Below are positions 9,283 to 18,528 of a stretch of DNA of 64,000 bases, in pieces. The DNA is from an uncultured Flavobacteriales bacterium. Its GTDB lineage: Bacteria > Bacteroidota > Bacteroidia > Palsa-965. The notes below the pieces were generated by a model. The model worked only from the letters and a program-made list of their open reading frames with translations. It made no database searches and had not been told where the DNA came from. The position numbers were made by a program, and so were the translations under genes. The stretch is taken from the NCBI GenBank assembly GCA_937974275.1, contig CALJIF010000070.1, positions 20,762 through 84,761 on the forward strand, given 5' to 3'. Numbering within the stretch: position 1 is the stretch's first letter; every line of letters starts with the position of its first letter.

Positions 9283-9500
9283 TGAATGTTGATTTTAGAT
9301 TGTTGAATGGCCATGCTAGAGTTTAACCGCAATCCAAAGGACTCCTATGGAGAGTCCGCAGCGGAGGCGCGGAGTTCCCAAAGTGGAATTGTAAAGAGAG
9401 ATTGTTGATTTTGGATTGTTGAATGTTGATCGGCCATGCTAGAGTTTAACCGCAATCCAAGGGACTCCTATGAGAGTCCGCAACGGAGGCGCGAAGTTCG
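9283..9500. repeat. Two-copy tandem repeat (123-bp period) with internal hairpin
   Basis: The block starting GGCCATGCTAGAGTTTAACC at 9309 recurs at 9432 with a few differences. Each copy is preceded by GATTGTTGAATGTTGAT-like sequence. Each copy contains an inverted repeat, GGACTC...GAGTCC, around CTATG(G)A. The 431-bp gap 9272-9702 contains no supported gene. Confidence 0.8.
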
Positions 9501-9669
9501 ACTCGCAGGGCGTGATTTGTTGTAGTAATTCAGCGTAACTCGCAGTGAGATGGATGCGCTAATGTTAGAGCTCCGTTAATAAAACATAACGCCGCTTGAT
9601 ATCAACTGTTTTAAGTGAATAAGTGATGCAGTAATGTGCTTTTTTCGGGATGAAGTAGATTAATTCAAT

Positions 9670-9677
9670 TACCTTCG
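9670..9677 (+). promoter_or_regulatory. TACCTTCG -7-like box
   Basis: TACCTTCG is a one-mismatch form of TAnnTTTG, 25 nt before the next ATG. A T-rich run at 9640-9645 may act as a weak -33 element. Confidence 0.45.
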
Positions 9678-9702
9678 CAGCACAAATTAAACCTCTAAAT
9701 CA

Positions 9703-11613
9703 ATGAACAAGAAATTTACAATTTTGGGAGCAGTTATGCTCTCCTGGATGGCGTTGTCTGCTCAGCAAAGCAGCAATGCAGTGCAAGGTGGTGGTCCACC
9801 AACAATTACGGATTCCGTAACCTATACAGGCGGTATTTCTACCTGGACAGTGCCTTGCGGTGTAACATCTATTAATATCACGGCATACGGTGCACAAGGC
9901 GGCAACGGAGCAACCGGTGGTAACAATGCAACCGGCGGATTCGGTGGCTTGGGCGGCGCAGTTCAAGCGACGATGAGCGTTACTCCCGGTCAGGTACTGA
10001 ATATTTTCGTAGGTGGTGCAGGTACACAACCTACCGGAGGTTTTAACGGTGGCGGTAATGGTGGTTCAACCAATGCCGGCGGTGGAGGCGGTGCTACTGA
10101 TATTCGTATTAACGGTACTTCATTAAATGAACGTGTATTGGTTGCCGGCGGCGGTGGCGGCGGCGGTCGTGCAGGTTGCGAACAATCTATTGTTGCCGGT
10201 GGTAACGGTGGTTTTGGAGGTAACGGTGCAGGTGCGAATGGTACTGATGCTCCAACATCTAATGGTGTTGCGGGTGGCGGTTTCGGCGCTAACGGACAAA
10301 CTGCAGGTGCTGCGGGTATCGGATGCAGCGGCTTCTTAGGTGCTCCGGGTTTTAATGGTGTTTCCGGCGTGGGTGGTAACGGTGGTAACGGACAAGCTTG
10401 TTGCTGCTTCAACGCTGCAAGTATTCCCGGCGGCGGCGGCGGCGGCGGCGGCTTTGATGGCGGCGGCGGCGGCGGTGGTGGTTCTGCAGGAACTACAGGC
10501 TGTTCTGGTAACGACAAAGGTGCAGGTGGCGGTGGTGCCGGTGGTACTAATTATGCGGATGCAGCGTTGACTAACTATAACCAGTTAACTGCTTCTCGCA
10601 CAGGAAACGGTGCGGTGTATATTTCTTATTTAAGTCCGCTTCCTGGTTTTACCGCAACCTCTTACATCAGCACAATATTTTGTGTAGGCACTCAGTTTAC
10701 TGTTGATGCAGGTGATTTGTACGGCAACGCTACTTCCTTCCAATGGGCTGCTACAGGGGATTTATCACTGGTTAGTGGTCAGGGAACAGGAACAGCAACT
10801 TTCACTATGGGAGCAAATGGTGGTGATGTAATTGTTTATGGTCAGAACGCTTGTGGAACCGGAATTGCGGATACTGTAACTTTTACTGCATTGGCATTGC
10901 CTGTTGTTACTGCAACTGCAGGATCTGCAGCGGTTTGTGCAGGTGATTCAACAGTAGTTACTGCTTCAGGTGCTTCAGGGTATTTTTGGTTCCCGATCAG
11001 CGCCGGCACACCTAGTGTAACGGTTACTCCTTCTGCAACTACCACCTATACTGTTGTTGGAACAGACGTAAATGGCTGTACAGATACTACAACAGTTACA
11101 GTTACAGTAAATGCATTACCAACAGTAACAGTAAGTGCTTTAGGTACAGTTTGCGTGGATGATGCTTCTGTGTTGTTGACACAAGGTAGTCCTGCGGGTG
11201 GTGTGTATAGCGGTACCGGTGTTGGTGCGGGTAATTTCTCTCCTGCTACTGCAGGTGTTGGAACTCACGCTATCACGTACACTTACACCGATACTAGCGG
11301 TTGTACGAATGCTGCTACACAAAATATCATCGTTGATGCTTGCGTGGGAATCAATGAATTAAACATCAACAACTTGTTGAGTGCAACTCCAAACCCTGCT
11401 ACAGAAGTGGTAACCTTAACATGGAACCCTGCTGTACGTGTTGCGGTAATTGAAGTTGTAGATATTCAAGGACGTGTAGTTAACACAGTATCTAATCCGA
11501 CTACATCAAGCGTAAATATTGACGTAGTAAGTTTACCTGCCGGTGTTTACACAATTCGTGTAATCGACAACGTAAATAAAGTAACACCTCAGACTACTTT
11601 CATCAAGAAGTAA
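9703..11613 (+). CDS. Glycine-rich T9SS type A secreted protein
   Basis: This 636-residue protein starts with a signal peptide ending in LSAQ. Residues ~35-65 (ISTWTVPCGVTSINITAYG) and the following ~240-residue region of GG/GGN runs form the glycine-rich domain seen in many Bacteroidota exported proteins. It is followed by Ig/PKD-like modules (AVCAGDSTVVTASGASGYFW; TVTVNALPTVTVSALG). The last ~75 residues (ATPNPATEVVTLTW, then GVYTIRV, TTFIKK) form a type A T9SS sorting domain. Two GGC-triplet runs encode part of the polyglycine. A surface or extracellular structural role is likely but unproven. A hairpin terminator follows. Confidence 0.85.
   Translation: MNKKFTILGAVMLSWMALSAQQSSNAVQGGGPPTITDSVTYTGGISTWTVPCGVTSINITAYGAQGGNGATGGNNATGGFGGLGGAVQATMSVTPGQVLNIFVGGAGTQPTGGFNGGGNGGSTNAGGGGGATDIRINGTSLNERVLVAGGGGGGGRAGCEQSIVAGGNGGFGGNGAGANGTDAPTSNGVAGGGFGANGQTAGAAGIGCSGFLGAPGFNGVSGVGGNGGNGQACCCFNAASIPGGGGGGGGFDGGGGGGGGSAGTTGCSGNDKGAGGGGAGGTNYADAALTNYNQLTASRTGNGAVYISYLSPLPGFTATSYISTIFCVGTQFTVDAGDLYGNATSFQWAATGDLSLVSGQGTGTATFTMGANGGDVIVYGQNACGTGIADTVTFTALALPVVTATAGSAAVCAGDSTVVTASGASGYFWFPISAGTPSVTVTPSATTTYTVVGTDVNGCTDTTTVTVTVNALPTVTVSALGTVCVDDASVLLTQGSPAGGVYSGTGVGAGNFSPATAGVGTHAITYTYTDTSGCTNAATQNIIVDACVGINELNINNLLSATPNPATEVVTLTWNPAVRVAVIEVVDIQGRVVNTVSNPTTSSVNIDVVSLPAGVYTIRVIDNVNKVTPQTTFIKK
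10429..10482 (+). repeat. GGC trinucleotide microsatellite in coding frame
   Basis: There are eight uninterrupted GGC triplets at 10429-10452. A second block of five GGC and then several GGT triplets starts at 10459, separated by a Phe-Asp codon pair. All encode glycine, and the region is much more GC-rich than its neighbours. Confidence 0.9.
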
Positions 11614-11632
11614 TCGCGGTTATAATTTGAAG

Positions 11633-11667
11633 AAGGCTGTCTCCGAAAGGGGACAGCCTTTTTTTAT
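11633..11667 (+). terminator. Intrinsic terminator
   Basis: Arms 11633-11644 and 11649-11660 pair with one mismatch around a GAAA tetraloop and run into nine T (11659-11667). Confidence 0.9.
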
Positions 11668-11668
11668 T

Positions 11669-11838
11669 TCCGTTGACTGAGCGGAGTCGAAGTCAACGGA
11701 ATTGAGCGGAGCCCCTTTTTATATATGGCGGCTGAGCGGAGCCGAAGCCACCATAAAAAAGTGCTCATCATATTTCAGTTGACTTCGACTCCGCTCAGTC
11801 AACTGAAATATGGTGGCTGAGCGGAGCCAAAGCCACCA
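11669..11838. repeat. Cluster of four REP-like hairpins with constant 12-nt loop
   Basis: Hairpin 1: arms 11669-11678/11691-11700, loop GAGCGGAGTCGA. Hairpin 2: 11724-11733/11746-11755 with one mismatch, loop GAGCGGAGCCGA. Hairpin 3, inverted: 11769-11784/11797-11812, a perfect 16-bp stem, loop TCGACTCCGCTC. Hairpin 4: 11811-11818/11831-11838, loop GAGCGGAGCCAA. Partial cores without arms lie at about 11704 and 11841. The cluster sits between two convergent genes. Confidence 0.85.
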
Positions 11839-11854
11839 ACGTCGAAGCCACCCA

Positions 11855-14329
11855 TTATTTCTTCTTCTTCACCGCTCCTCTAACCGCAACCGCAGTAGTC
11901 GGATCATCCGGCCAGGAATGTTTATGGTATTTAATGCGCAATTCCTTTTTAATTTCAGGATAGCCGCTTTTCCAGAAACCTTCTAAATCTTGCGTAATCT
12001 GAACCGGTCGGAATGCCGGTGATAACAAGTGTATCAACAACTTCGTTCTGCCGTCGTTGATCGTTGGTGTGGCTTTCCACCCGAATACTTCTTGTAAACG
12101 AACGGCCAATACCGGTTGACCGCCATGTTCCGTGTACTTTATCGCGATCTCGCTTCCGCTGGGTACTGTTATTTTTTTTGGTGCAATGCGATCAACAGCT
12201 TGTTGTTGTTCCCACGTTAATTGTTGCATTAAAATTTGTCCGAAAGGCAATGCGTTAATATCTCCTAAGGTTTTGCATGCGGAAAGATGATTTTTCAAAT
12301 AACGTTCCGGATGATCCTGCAATGCGCTCAATGAATATTCAGGCAATTCCAATTCGGGACGCCATTGCTGAACTGCCTGCAAACGCTCAATTTCATTGAG
12401 TTGTTCTTCGTCGGGGCGTAAACCTTCTTTGCGTATCACCTGCAGCCAAACTTCCTCTAATTGCAAGTTGTCCACAGTATTTAATTTTTCTTCTTTAACA
12501 CATAATTGAAATATTCTCCATTCGCGTTTACAAATTAATGTTTGAGTTCGTTCATCATAACGCACAATTTCATGCGGCAATGCTTGCTCCAACAGATCGT
12601 CTGCATGGAATACAGCAGCAGTAAAAATTTTACCTGTTCCGCCTGTTCCTTCGTCTAATTCTGCAACTGCCAGCCATTCTTCATCTGTTAACACATCACC
12701 TTTGTTCAAAGCCGCGATGCGTCCATTGGCTAGACGATATCTTCCCGAAGTATCTATTCGTTTTGCAATGCGTTCGGGATAGGCCGCTGCGATGAGTTGT
12801 CCTATTTCCGGTGCATCGGGAGAATAATTAGCTTCTTCTGCTTTAATTATTTGCATCCAGCGTTTCGCAACACGGTTTATATTATCCAACGATCTGCGAT
12901 CGCCGCTTGTCGGCTTCTTGGCACGATAGTCGAGTAGGGCATGCAAACGTAAAGCGAGATCCGCACCTTCATGTCGCGGTAATGGATCTCGTTCTTCTAA
13001 TAATGCAGCTACGTCACAAGCAGCAGCAGCTACTCCTAATTCTTTTCCCGTTAACAGCACATGCGCAATGCGTGGATGTGTGGCCAGTTGCAACAGTTGT
13101 TTACCATGCGCGGTAATTTTATCGTATTCAATTGCACGTAATGCTTCGAGTATTTCTCGTGCACGTTCCAGATGTGTCGCGGGTGGTGCAACTAACAATA
13201 ACGGCAATTGTGTTGCACTGTATCCCCAATTGGTTATTTCAAGTAAAAAATCGGTGAGGTCGGCTTCCAATATTTCGGGAATGCGCTGCGGTGCAAGCTG
13301 GCGATTGATGACTTCCGGCCATAAGCGATAACATACTCCGGGCCCTAAACGACCTGCGCGACCTGCACGTTGTGTTGCCGCATCCATGCTAATACGCACC
13401 GTTTCCAATTTTGTAAATCCGGTTTGCGCATTGTACTTGGGTTTGCGGGTATAGCCCGAATCCACAACAACACGGACCCCTTCAATAGTTAATGAAGTTT
13501 CGGCTATTGATGTCGCAATAATTATTTTTCTCCGTCCGTGTGCATCGGGTTCGATAGCGCGTTGTTGCGCATCAAAACTCAAGTCGCCATACAAAGGATA
13601 GATCAATGCATCGGGAAGTTCGCGTTCCAATTGCTCTGCAGCGCGCATAATTTCTCCGGATCCGGGAAGAAAAACCAAGATATCGCCGCTCTCTTTTTTC
13701 CAAGCTGTCTTTACAACATTGCAAGTTTGTTGAGCCAACGATAAATGGGCAGGTTCTTCGGCATAATGAAACGCGATCGGGAATATTTTTCCTTCCGATG
13801 ATAACACCGGAGCATGATCCAATGCAGCGGATAGCCTTGTAGTATCCATGGTCGCCGACATGATCAGCAGCTTTAAATCCGGTCGAAGAATTTGTGCTGC
13901 TTCTCGTGTTAATGCTAATGATAGATCGGAATGAATATTGCGTTCGTGAAATTCGTCGAAGATGACCAAGCCATATTCACTGAGTGCGTTGTCGTTTTGT
14001 AACAGACGCACCAAAATCCCTTCAGTAACAACTTCTATTTTCGTCTTTTTCGAAATGGCTTGTTCCATTCGCACACGATAACCGACGCGCTCTCCGACAT
14101 CTTCAAGCAACTGTGATGCCATGCGTTTTGCAACGGATTTTGCAGCCAGTCGTCGTGGTTCGAGCATGATGATTTTTTTATCACCCAACCACGATTCCTG
14201 CAATAACTCTAACGGAACAATAGTACTTTTTCCCGCACCGGGAGCGGCTTCCAGAATCACCGTCTGATGTGATTGCAAAGCTTCGCGCAATGCGGGTAAC
14301 TGTTCGTATATCGGAAGAAGAGCATTCAC
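11855..14329 (-). CDS. hrpB: ATP-dependent helicase HrpB (DEAH family)
   Basis: This 824-residue DEAH-box RNA helicase has Walker A APGAGKST at 29-36, a Walker B/DEAH-type box DEFH at 125-128, and SATMD and the helicase C motif QRAGRAGR further on. The C-terminal HrpB-specific region includes QQLTWEQQQAVDRIAP and PTINDGRTKLLIHLLSP near the end. Length is close to E. coli HrpB (about 810). The start is GTG at 14329, preceded by TAACTTTA four nt upstream. In other bacteria the role is poorly defined; it is presumed to remodel RNA. Confidence 0.95.
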   Translation of the reverse strand: MNALLPIYEQLPALREALQSHQTVILEAAPGAGKSTIVPLELLQESWLGDKKIIMLEPRRLAAKSVAKRMASQLLEDVGERVGYRVRMEQAISKKTKIEVVTEGILVRLLQNDNALSEYGLVIFDEFHERNIHSDLSLALTREAAQILRPDLKLLIMSATMDTTRLSAALDHAPVLSSEGKIFPIAFHYAEEPAHLSLAQQTCNVVKTAWKKESGDILVFLPGSGEIMRAAEQLERELPDALIYPLYGDLSFDAQQRAIEPDAHGRRKIIIATSIAETSLTIEGVRVVVDSGYTRKPKYNAQTGFTKLETVRISMDAATQRAGRAGRLGPGVCYRLWPEVINRQLAPQRIPEILEADLTDFLLEITNWGYSATQLPLLLVAPPATHLERAREILEALRAIEYDKITAHGKQLLQLATHPRIAHVLLTGKELGVAAAACDVAALLEERDPLPRHEGADLALRLHALLDYRAKKPTSGDRRSLDNINRVAKRWMQIIKAEEANYSPDAPEIGQLIAAAYPERIAKRIDTSGRYRLANGRIAALNKGDVLTDEEWLAVAELDEGTGGTGKIFTAAVFHADDLLEQALPHEIVRYDERTQTLICKREWRIFQLCVKEEKLNTVDNLQLEEVWLQVIRKEGLRPDEEQLNEIERLQAVQQWRPELELPEYSLSALQDHPERYLKNHLSACKTLGDINALPFGQILMQQLTWEQQQAVDRIAPKKITVPSGSEIAIKYTEHGGQPVLAVRLQEVFGWKATPTINDGRTKLLIHLLSPAFRPVQITQDLEGFWKSGYPEIKKELRIKYHKHSWPDDPTTAVAVRGAVKKKK

Positions 14330-14333
14330 GCCG

Positions 14334-14341
14334 TAAAGTTA
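14334..14341 (-). promoter_or_regulatory. hrpB -7 box, 4 nt before start
   Basis: TAACTTTA on the minus strand matches TAnnTTTG in 7 of 8 positions and is separated from the GTG start by exactly 4 nt. Confidence 0.55.
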
Positions 14342-14395
14342 ACCGCAAAGTAGTGACGTAAAAAGCGATTATTCCTGTGACGTACACATTCTGCT

Positions 14396-14403
14396 TACCT
14401 TTG
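14396..14403 (+). promoter_or_regulatory. era -7 box, 4 nt before ATG
   Basis: TACCTTTG is a perfect TAnnTTTG match. The spacer TGCC is followed directly by ATG 14408, which predicts a leaderless or nearly leaderless era transcript. Confidence 0.65.
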
Positions 14404-14407
14404 TGCC

Positions 14408-15286
14408 ATGCATAAAGCAGGATTTGTAAATATTGTCGGTAACCCGAACGCGGGTAAAAGTACGTTGATGAATCAGTTGGTGGGCGAGCGCTTGTCGATT
14501 ATTACGTCGAAAGCACAAACTACGCGTCATCGCATTATGGGCATCGTGAATGGAGAGAATTTTCAAATTATCTATTCCGATACTCCCGGTATTTTGAAAC
14601 CGAAGTACAAATTACAGGAAGGTATGATGCAGTTTGTAGGCAGCGCGCTTGCTGATGCGGATGTTTTGCTGTTCGTAGTGGATTTAACAGATGACGAGTT
14701 GCCGGATGAACATGCATTTAATAAAATCAAGAATGCGCAAGTGCCGGTGTTTGTTGTATTGAATAAAACGGATGCCGTAAAAGAAGAACGTGTGAATGAA
14801 CGCAGCGAATTTTGGAAGAAAGAATTGCCCGGAGGAATTCAGTTTCGCGTATCCGCATTGAAGGGTGATCATTTGGATAAATTGCTGGAAGCCATTATCA
14901 ATGCGCTTCCCGAGCATCCTGCATATTATCCGAAGGACGAATTAACCGACAAACCGGAGCGTTTTTTTGTGGCGGAAATCGTTCGCGAAAAAATTCTGGA
15001 ACAGTACAGTCAGGAAATTCCTTACGCTGTAGAAGTGGTGGTGGAAGATTTCAAAGAATTGGAAAGCATCATTAAAATACGTGCTATTATTTTCTGTGAA
15101 CGGGAAACTCAGAAAGGCATCTTGCTGGGACATCAGGGTTCAGCAATAAAGAAAATGGGAACTGCAGCGCGTTTAGCCATGGAGACGTTTTTGCAGAAAA
15201 AAGTTTTTCTCGACTTGCACATCAAAGTGGACAAGCAATGGAGAAGCTCCGAAAGGGAGTTGAAGCGATTCGGTTATTTGCAGTAA
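14408..15286 (+). CDS. era: GTPase Era
   Basis: This 292-residue GTPase has G1 GNPNAGKS at 11-18, G3 DTPG at 58-61 and G4 NKTD near residue 119. The C-terminal KH-type RNA-binding domain contains [11 protein letters not shown]. Family members bind the 3' end of 16S rRNA and are needed for 30S maturation. The length fits the family. It is transcribed divergently from hrpB and lies just before der, with each gene having its own promoter box next to the start codon. No unusual residues were seen. Confidence 0.97.
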   Translation: MHKAGFVNIVGNPNAGKSTLMNQLVGERLSIITSKAQTTRHRIMGIVNGENFQIIYSDTPGILKPKYKLQEGMMQFVGSALADADVLLFVVDLTDDELPDEHAFNKIKNAQVPVFVVLNKTDAVKEERVNERSEFWKKELPGGIQFRVSALKGDHLDKLLEAIINALPEHPAYYPKDELTDKPERFFVAEIVREKILEQYSQEIPYAVEVVVEDFKELESIIKIRAIIFCERETQKGILLGHQGSAIKKMGTAARLAMETFLQKKVFLDLHIKVDKQWRSSERELKRFGYLQ

Positions 15287-15308
15287 TCTCCGCTATTGCT
15301 TTAATGAG

Positions 15309-15316
15309 TACCTTTG
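15309..15316 (+). promoter_or_regulatory. der -7 box, 4 nt before ATG
   Basis: TACCTTTG is followed by CGCC and ATG 15321. This is almost the same arrangement as at era (TACCTTTG-TGCC-ATG). Confidence 0.65.
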
Positions 15317-15320
15317 CGCC

Positions 15321-16625
15321 ATGTCTAATTTGATTGCTATTGTAGGTCGCCCGAATGTTGGGAAATCTACGCTTTTCAACCGTATTACCGGATCTCGTCA
15401 AGCTATTGTGGAAGAAACCGCAGGTGTGACGCGTGATCGTCATTATGGTCATGCCGAATGGAACGGAAGAAAATTTTCTGTTATTGATACCGGCGGATAC
15501 GTTCAAGGTTCCGATGATGTTTTTGAAGAAGAAATTTGTCGTCAGGTGAAAGTGGCGATACAAGAGGCTTCCATGCTCATGTTTGTGGTAGATGCCATGG
15601 AAGGAATTACGCCGTTGGATGAAGATGTAGCGGAAATAATTCGACGCAGTAAGAAGAAGGTTTTTTTGGTGGCGAATAAAGTGGATAACCACGAACGCCA
15701 AAGTTATGTTCCGGAATTTTATGGTTTGGGATTGGGCGATCCGATTGCCGTTTCCAGTGTGAATGGCTCGGGAACCGGTGATTTATTGGATGAGATTGTA
15801 AAGAATTTAGGGCCTGAAGAAGAGATTGTGGAAGAAGAGGTTCCGCGTATTGCAATTGTAGGTCGTCCGAATGCAGGAAAGTCGTCAATTGTGAATGCGT
15901 TGCTGGGACAAGATAAATTGATTGTGACCGATATTGCAGGAACTACTCGTGATGCCATTGACACCCGTTTCAAAGGATTCGGCTTCGATGTCGTTTTGGT
16001 GGATACTGCAGGATTGCGCAAGAAGAGCAAGGTGCATGAGGATATCGAATTTTATTCGGTAATGCGCACGGTTCGTACGATTGAAGATTGTGATGTGATT
16101 ATGTTGGTGATTGATGCGCAGGAAGGATTTGAATCACAAGACATGAATATCTTTCAATTAGCGATTAAGAACAGTAAAGGCGTGGTGTTGTTGGTGAACA
16201 AATGGGATTTGATTGAGAAGGATCACAAAACCACATTGAAGTTCGAAGAAACGATTCGCAACAAGATCGCACCGTTCAACGATATTCCGATCATATTTAC
16301 TTCTGCAACAACAAAACAGCGAGTAATTAAAGGTTTGGAAGAAGCGGTTGCCGTTTACGAAAACAGAAAGCGACGCATTTCTACTTCCAAGCTGAACGAT
16401 ACGATGTTGCCGATTATTGAACGCACGCCGCCGCCTAGTATGAAAGCGAGTTACGTGAAGATTAAGTATGTAACACAGTTGCCGACGCGTACACCGGTAT
16501 TTGCATTCTTCTGCAATCACCCGCAATACGTGCGCGAATCGTACAAGCGCTTTTTGGAAAATCAATTGCGTGAACACTTCAATTTTAAAGGTGTTCCTAT
16601 CGGAATCGTATTCCGTAAGAAGTAA
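15321..16625 (+). CDS. der: GTPase Der (EngA), tandem GTPase domains
   Basis: This 434-residue protein has two GTPase domains, starting GRPNVGKST at residue 8 and GRPNAGKSS near residue 180, each with a DTxG box (DTGGY and DTAGL) and an NK.D G4 motif (NKVD, NKWD). The C-terminal KH-like domain ends with [11 protein letters not shown], typical of Der. Family members act in 50S ribosome assembly. It follows era with a 34-bp gap and has its own -7 box there. Confidence 0.97.
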   Translation: MSNLIAIVGRPNVGKSTLFNRITGSRQAIVEETAGVTRDRHYGHAEWNGRKFSVIDTGGYVQGSDDVFEEEICRQVKVAIQEASMLMFVVDAMEGITPLDEDVAEIIRRSKKKVFLVANKVDNHERQSYVPEFYGLGLGDPIAVSSVNGSGTGDLLDEIVKNLGPEEEIVEEEVPRIAIVGRPNAGKSSIVNALLGQDKLIVTDIAGTTRDAIDTRFKGFGFDVVLVDTAGLRKKSKVHEDIEFYSVMRTVRTIEDCDVIMLVIDAQEGFESQDMNIFQLAIKNSKGVVLLVNKWDLIEKDHKTTLKFEETIRNKIAPFNDIPIIFTSATTKQRVIKGLEEAVAVYENRKRRISTSKLNDTMLPIIERTPPPSMKASYVKIKYVTQLPTRTPVFAFFCNHPQYVRESYKRFLENQLREHFNFKGVPIGIVFRKK

Positions 16626-16665
16626 TCTTCCGCAGTTTTGAGTATATTCGGGGAAATCCTGAACT

Positions 16666-17691
16666 ATGCGTATTCTATCACTGATTGTATTAGCCGGTTG
16701 TTTGGCATGGACGCAATGGTCATCTATTCCGGCTGCTCAAGCTTATGTGTCGAAAGGAAAAGATACGTTAACAACAACCGATAGCATTCTTATTAATTGG
16801 TTGGGTAAAACTGCCGTTACAGGTGCCGTGCCGAAATTGAATCGATTCTATTTGTGGTTGGAGCAACAAGAAATTGATAGTGTGTTGCAGCAGAAAAATT
16901 TGTTGCGTCATGCACAGCCTCAATCCACTATGGAGTGGATTTATCAGTCCTCGTTGATGGAAGCACGCTTTGCCGCTAATCCTGTTGCACAGCAGTTGCG
17001 TTCCGGTGAACGCATCAGAAAACGTGAAGCCTGGTCGAATTTATGGGCAATGGTTACGGAAACACACGATACGGATCCACGCAATCAATTGCTGGAAGTG
17101 GTGTTGGAAGATACCGCATGGGTGGCCTTGTTTCGTCCGGAAAGTAAGAAGCCGTTTGTAGTTGTTGATGTGAGAGGAAATATCATTCCTGATTTGGATG
17201 CACAAAATAAGGCGCATCGAATTGCAGTCGTATTATTTCAGTCGGTATTAACTTCAAAAAAAATAGACGAACTGAAAGAACGAAAGCTGCGCTTTTCAAT
17301 CCCGGGAAGCAATACGGAATCTGCGCACTTCAGAAGTTTTATGCTGGTGAATGAGAGCATGATTAAAAGTTGGCATCACGCCGTTCCGGGTGTACAGGAA
17401 AAATTGTTGAGTGAGATTAAGTATCTGTTATTGCTGGACGCATGGATGTCTAACTCCCCGAAAAATCAGGCGAACAGGGGAAAGAACGGGAAAGTAGCAT
17501 TGGACAAGTGGGAATCGAATCGTAAACTGAAACGTGTAAACGATGCGTTCTTTGCAAATTTGCGCGTTACCGGAAATTATGGAATAGATGCGAATCCTGC
17601 TGTGGTAAAGCGTTGCATTGCGGTGTTGCGTGAACGTTGGCCCAACCAAAAAGATGCTGTTGAACGTTATCCATCCAAAGGGATTCGATAA
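16666..17691 (+). CDS. Hypothetical secreted protein
   Basis: This 341-residue protein has a signal peptide (MRILSLIVLAGCLAW...AQAY) and no other membrane segment. The mature part is charged and mixed alpha/beta, with no motif I recognise. A TATATTCG box at 16643-16650 precedes it. The gene ends tail-to-tail against the next minus-strand gene with no intergenic base (stops at 17689-17691 and 17692-17694). Function unknown. Confidence 0.65.
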   Translation: MRILSLIVLAGCLAWTQWSSIPAAQAYVSKGKDTLTTTDSILINWLGKTAVTGAVPKLNRFYLWLEQQEIDSVLQQKNLLRHAQPQSTMEWIYQSSLMEARFAANPVAQQLRSGERIRKREAWSNLWAMVTETHDTDPRNQLLEVVLEDTAWVALFRPESKKPFVVVDVRGNIIPDLDAQNKAHRIAVVLFQSVLTSKKIDELKERKLRFSIPGSNTESAHFRSFMLVNESMIKSWHHAVPGVQEKLLSEIKYLLLLDAWMSNSPKNQANRGKNGKVALDKWESNRKLKRVNDAFFANLRVTGNYGIDANPAVVKRCIAVLRERWPNQKDAVERYPSKGIR

Positions 17692-18486
17692 TTACAACCT
17701 TCGCACACGCAAGCCCCAGTAACGAGGCCCTTCCATTTCGTGGTACGGATCCATGATGTAATATTTTAATTTATGGCTTTCCCTTAACGGAATGGCGGTG
17801 ATGATATAACTTTTTCCGGCAACATAATAATCAACTGCAGAATCGCCGGGACATGGCACAGTAACGAAATAAATATTTCGTTGCACCGCATTGTCAACAA
17901 AAACGGTATGTTGAAATTTCATCACAAGGTATGAGGGCTTATCCGCGCATGTAACACGCATCACAGGTGTTTCCAATAATTTCATGGTCAATAAAATGGA
18001 GTCGCCTTGCAGTAATGCATCGGGTTCCGGACGTGTAATATTAATTTGAACGGAATCCTGTGATTGCCCTGTTTTTACGGCTTGATTCAGTCGAATAAAA
18101 TAGCATACGGAATCTTTTTTATCGGTGCTGTAGAAAACGAAAAATCCGTACGCGTTCGGCGACAATAATGTGATGGCTTCATACACACCAATCGGATGTT
18201 TGGTAAGTTGCATACTGTATTGACCGCGTTCATCAGGACGAATACCTTGCGGAGCCTTGCGTTTGCGCGATTTGCCGGGATTGGTGTATTGTGCTATTTC
18301 GAAGGTTACGACATCGCCGGGTTGTGCAGTTCTTCCTACAACATTTTCAACGGCATAAGCAAAGTTGTTGGAATGTGAGTGCAACGGTCGTTTCGTCCAG
18401 CGCGGTGGCTTTATCACACGACTTGAAGTCTGAGCGAAACCAACTGCATGAATAACAGATAAAACTAGAATTAGAAAAAGTCGCAT
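17692..18486 (-). CDS. Hypothetical secreted protein
   Basis: This is 264 residues from ATG 18486; a TTG at 18492 is also in frame. The signal peptide is MRLFLILVLSVIHAVGFAQ. The mature part is mainly beta-rich, with no recognised domain. A GATCTTTG box (7 of 8 to TAnnTTTG) ends 3 nt before the ATG. It lies 42 bp downstream of the SBBP-repeat gene on the same strand and could be cotranscribed with it or use its own promoter. Function unknown. Confidence 0.65.
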   Translation of the reverse strand: MRLFLILVLSVIHAVGFAQTSSRVIKPPRWTKRPLHSHSNNFAYAVENVVGRTAQPGDVVTFEIAQYTNPGKSRKRKAPQGIRPDERGQYSMQLTKHPIGVYEAITLLSPNAYGFFVFYSTDKKDSVCYFIRLNQAVKTGQSQDSVQINITRPEPDALLQGDSILLTMKLLETPVMRVTCADKPSYLVMKFQHTVFVDNAVQRNIYFVTVPCPGDSAVDYYVAGKSYIITAIPLRESHKLKYYIMDPYHEMEGPRYWGLRVRRL

Positions 18487-18489
18487 GAT

Positions 18490-18497
18490 CAAAGATC
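18490..18497 (-). promoter_or_regulatory. -7-like box, 3 nt before ATG 18486
   Basis: GATCTTTG on the minus strand differs from TAnnTTTG only at the first base and is 3 nt from the start codon. It is weaker evidence than the boxes at era and der. Confidence 0.4.
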
Positions 18498-18528
18498 ACA
18501 CGACTTTTTCAACTAACCAAACAAGCGT

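Noticed and set aside
9283..9500. Possible CRISPR array
   Set aside because: Only two long copies, no regular spacers and no cas genes.
9990..10517. Minus-strand proline-rich open frame (175 aa)
   Set aside because: It is the antisense image of the glycine-rich repeat; GGC/GGT read backwards gives GCC/ACC-type Pro/Ala codons. No start context or neighbour supports it.
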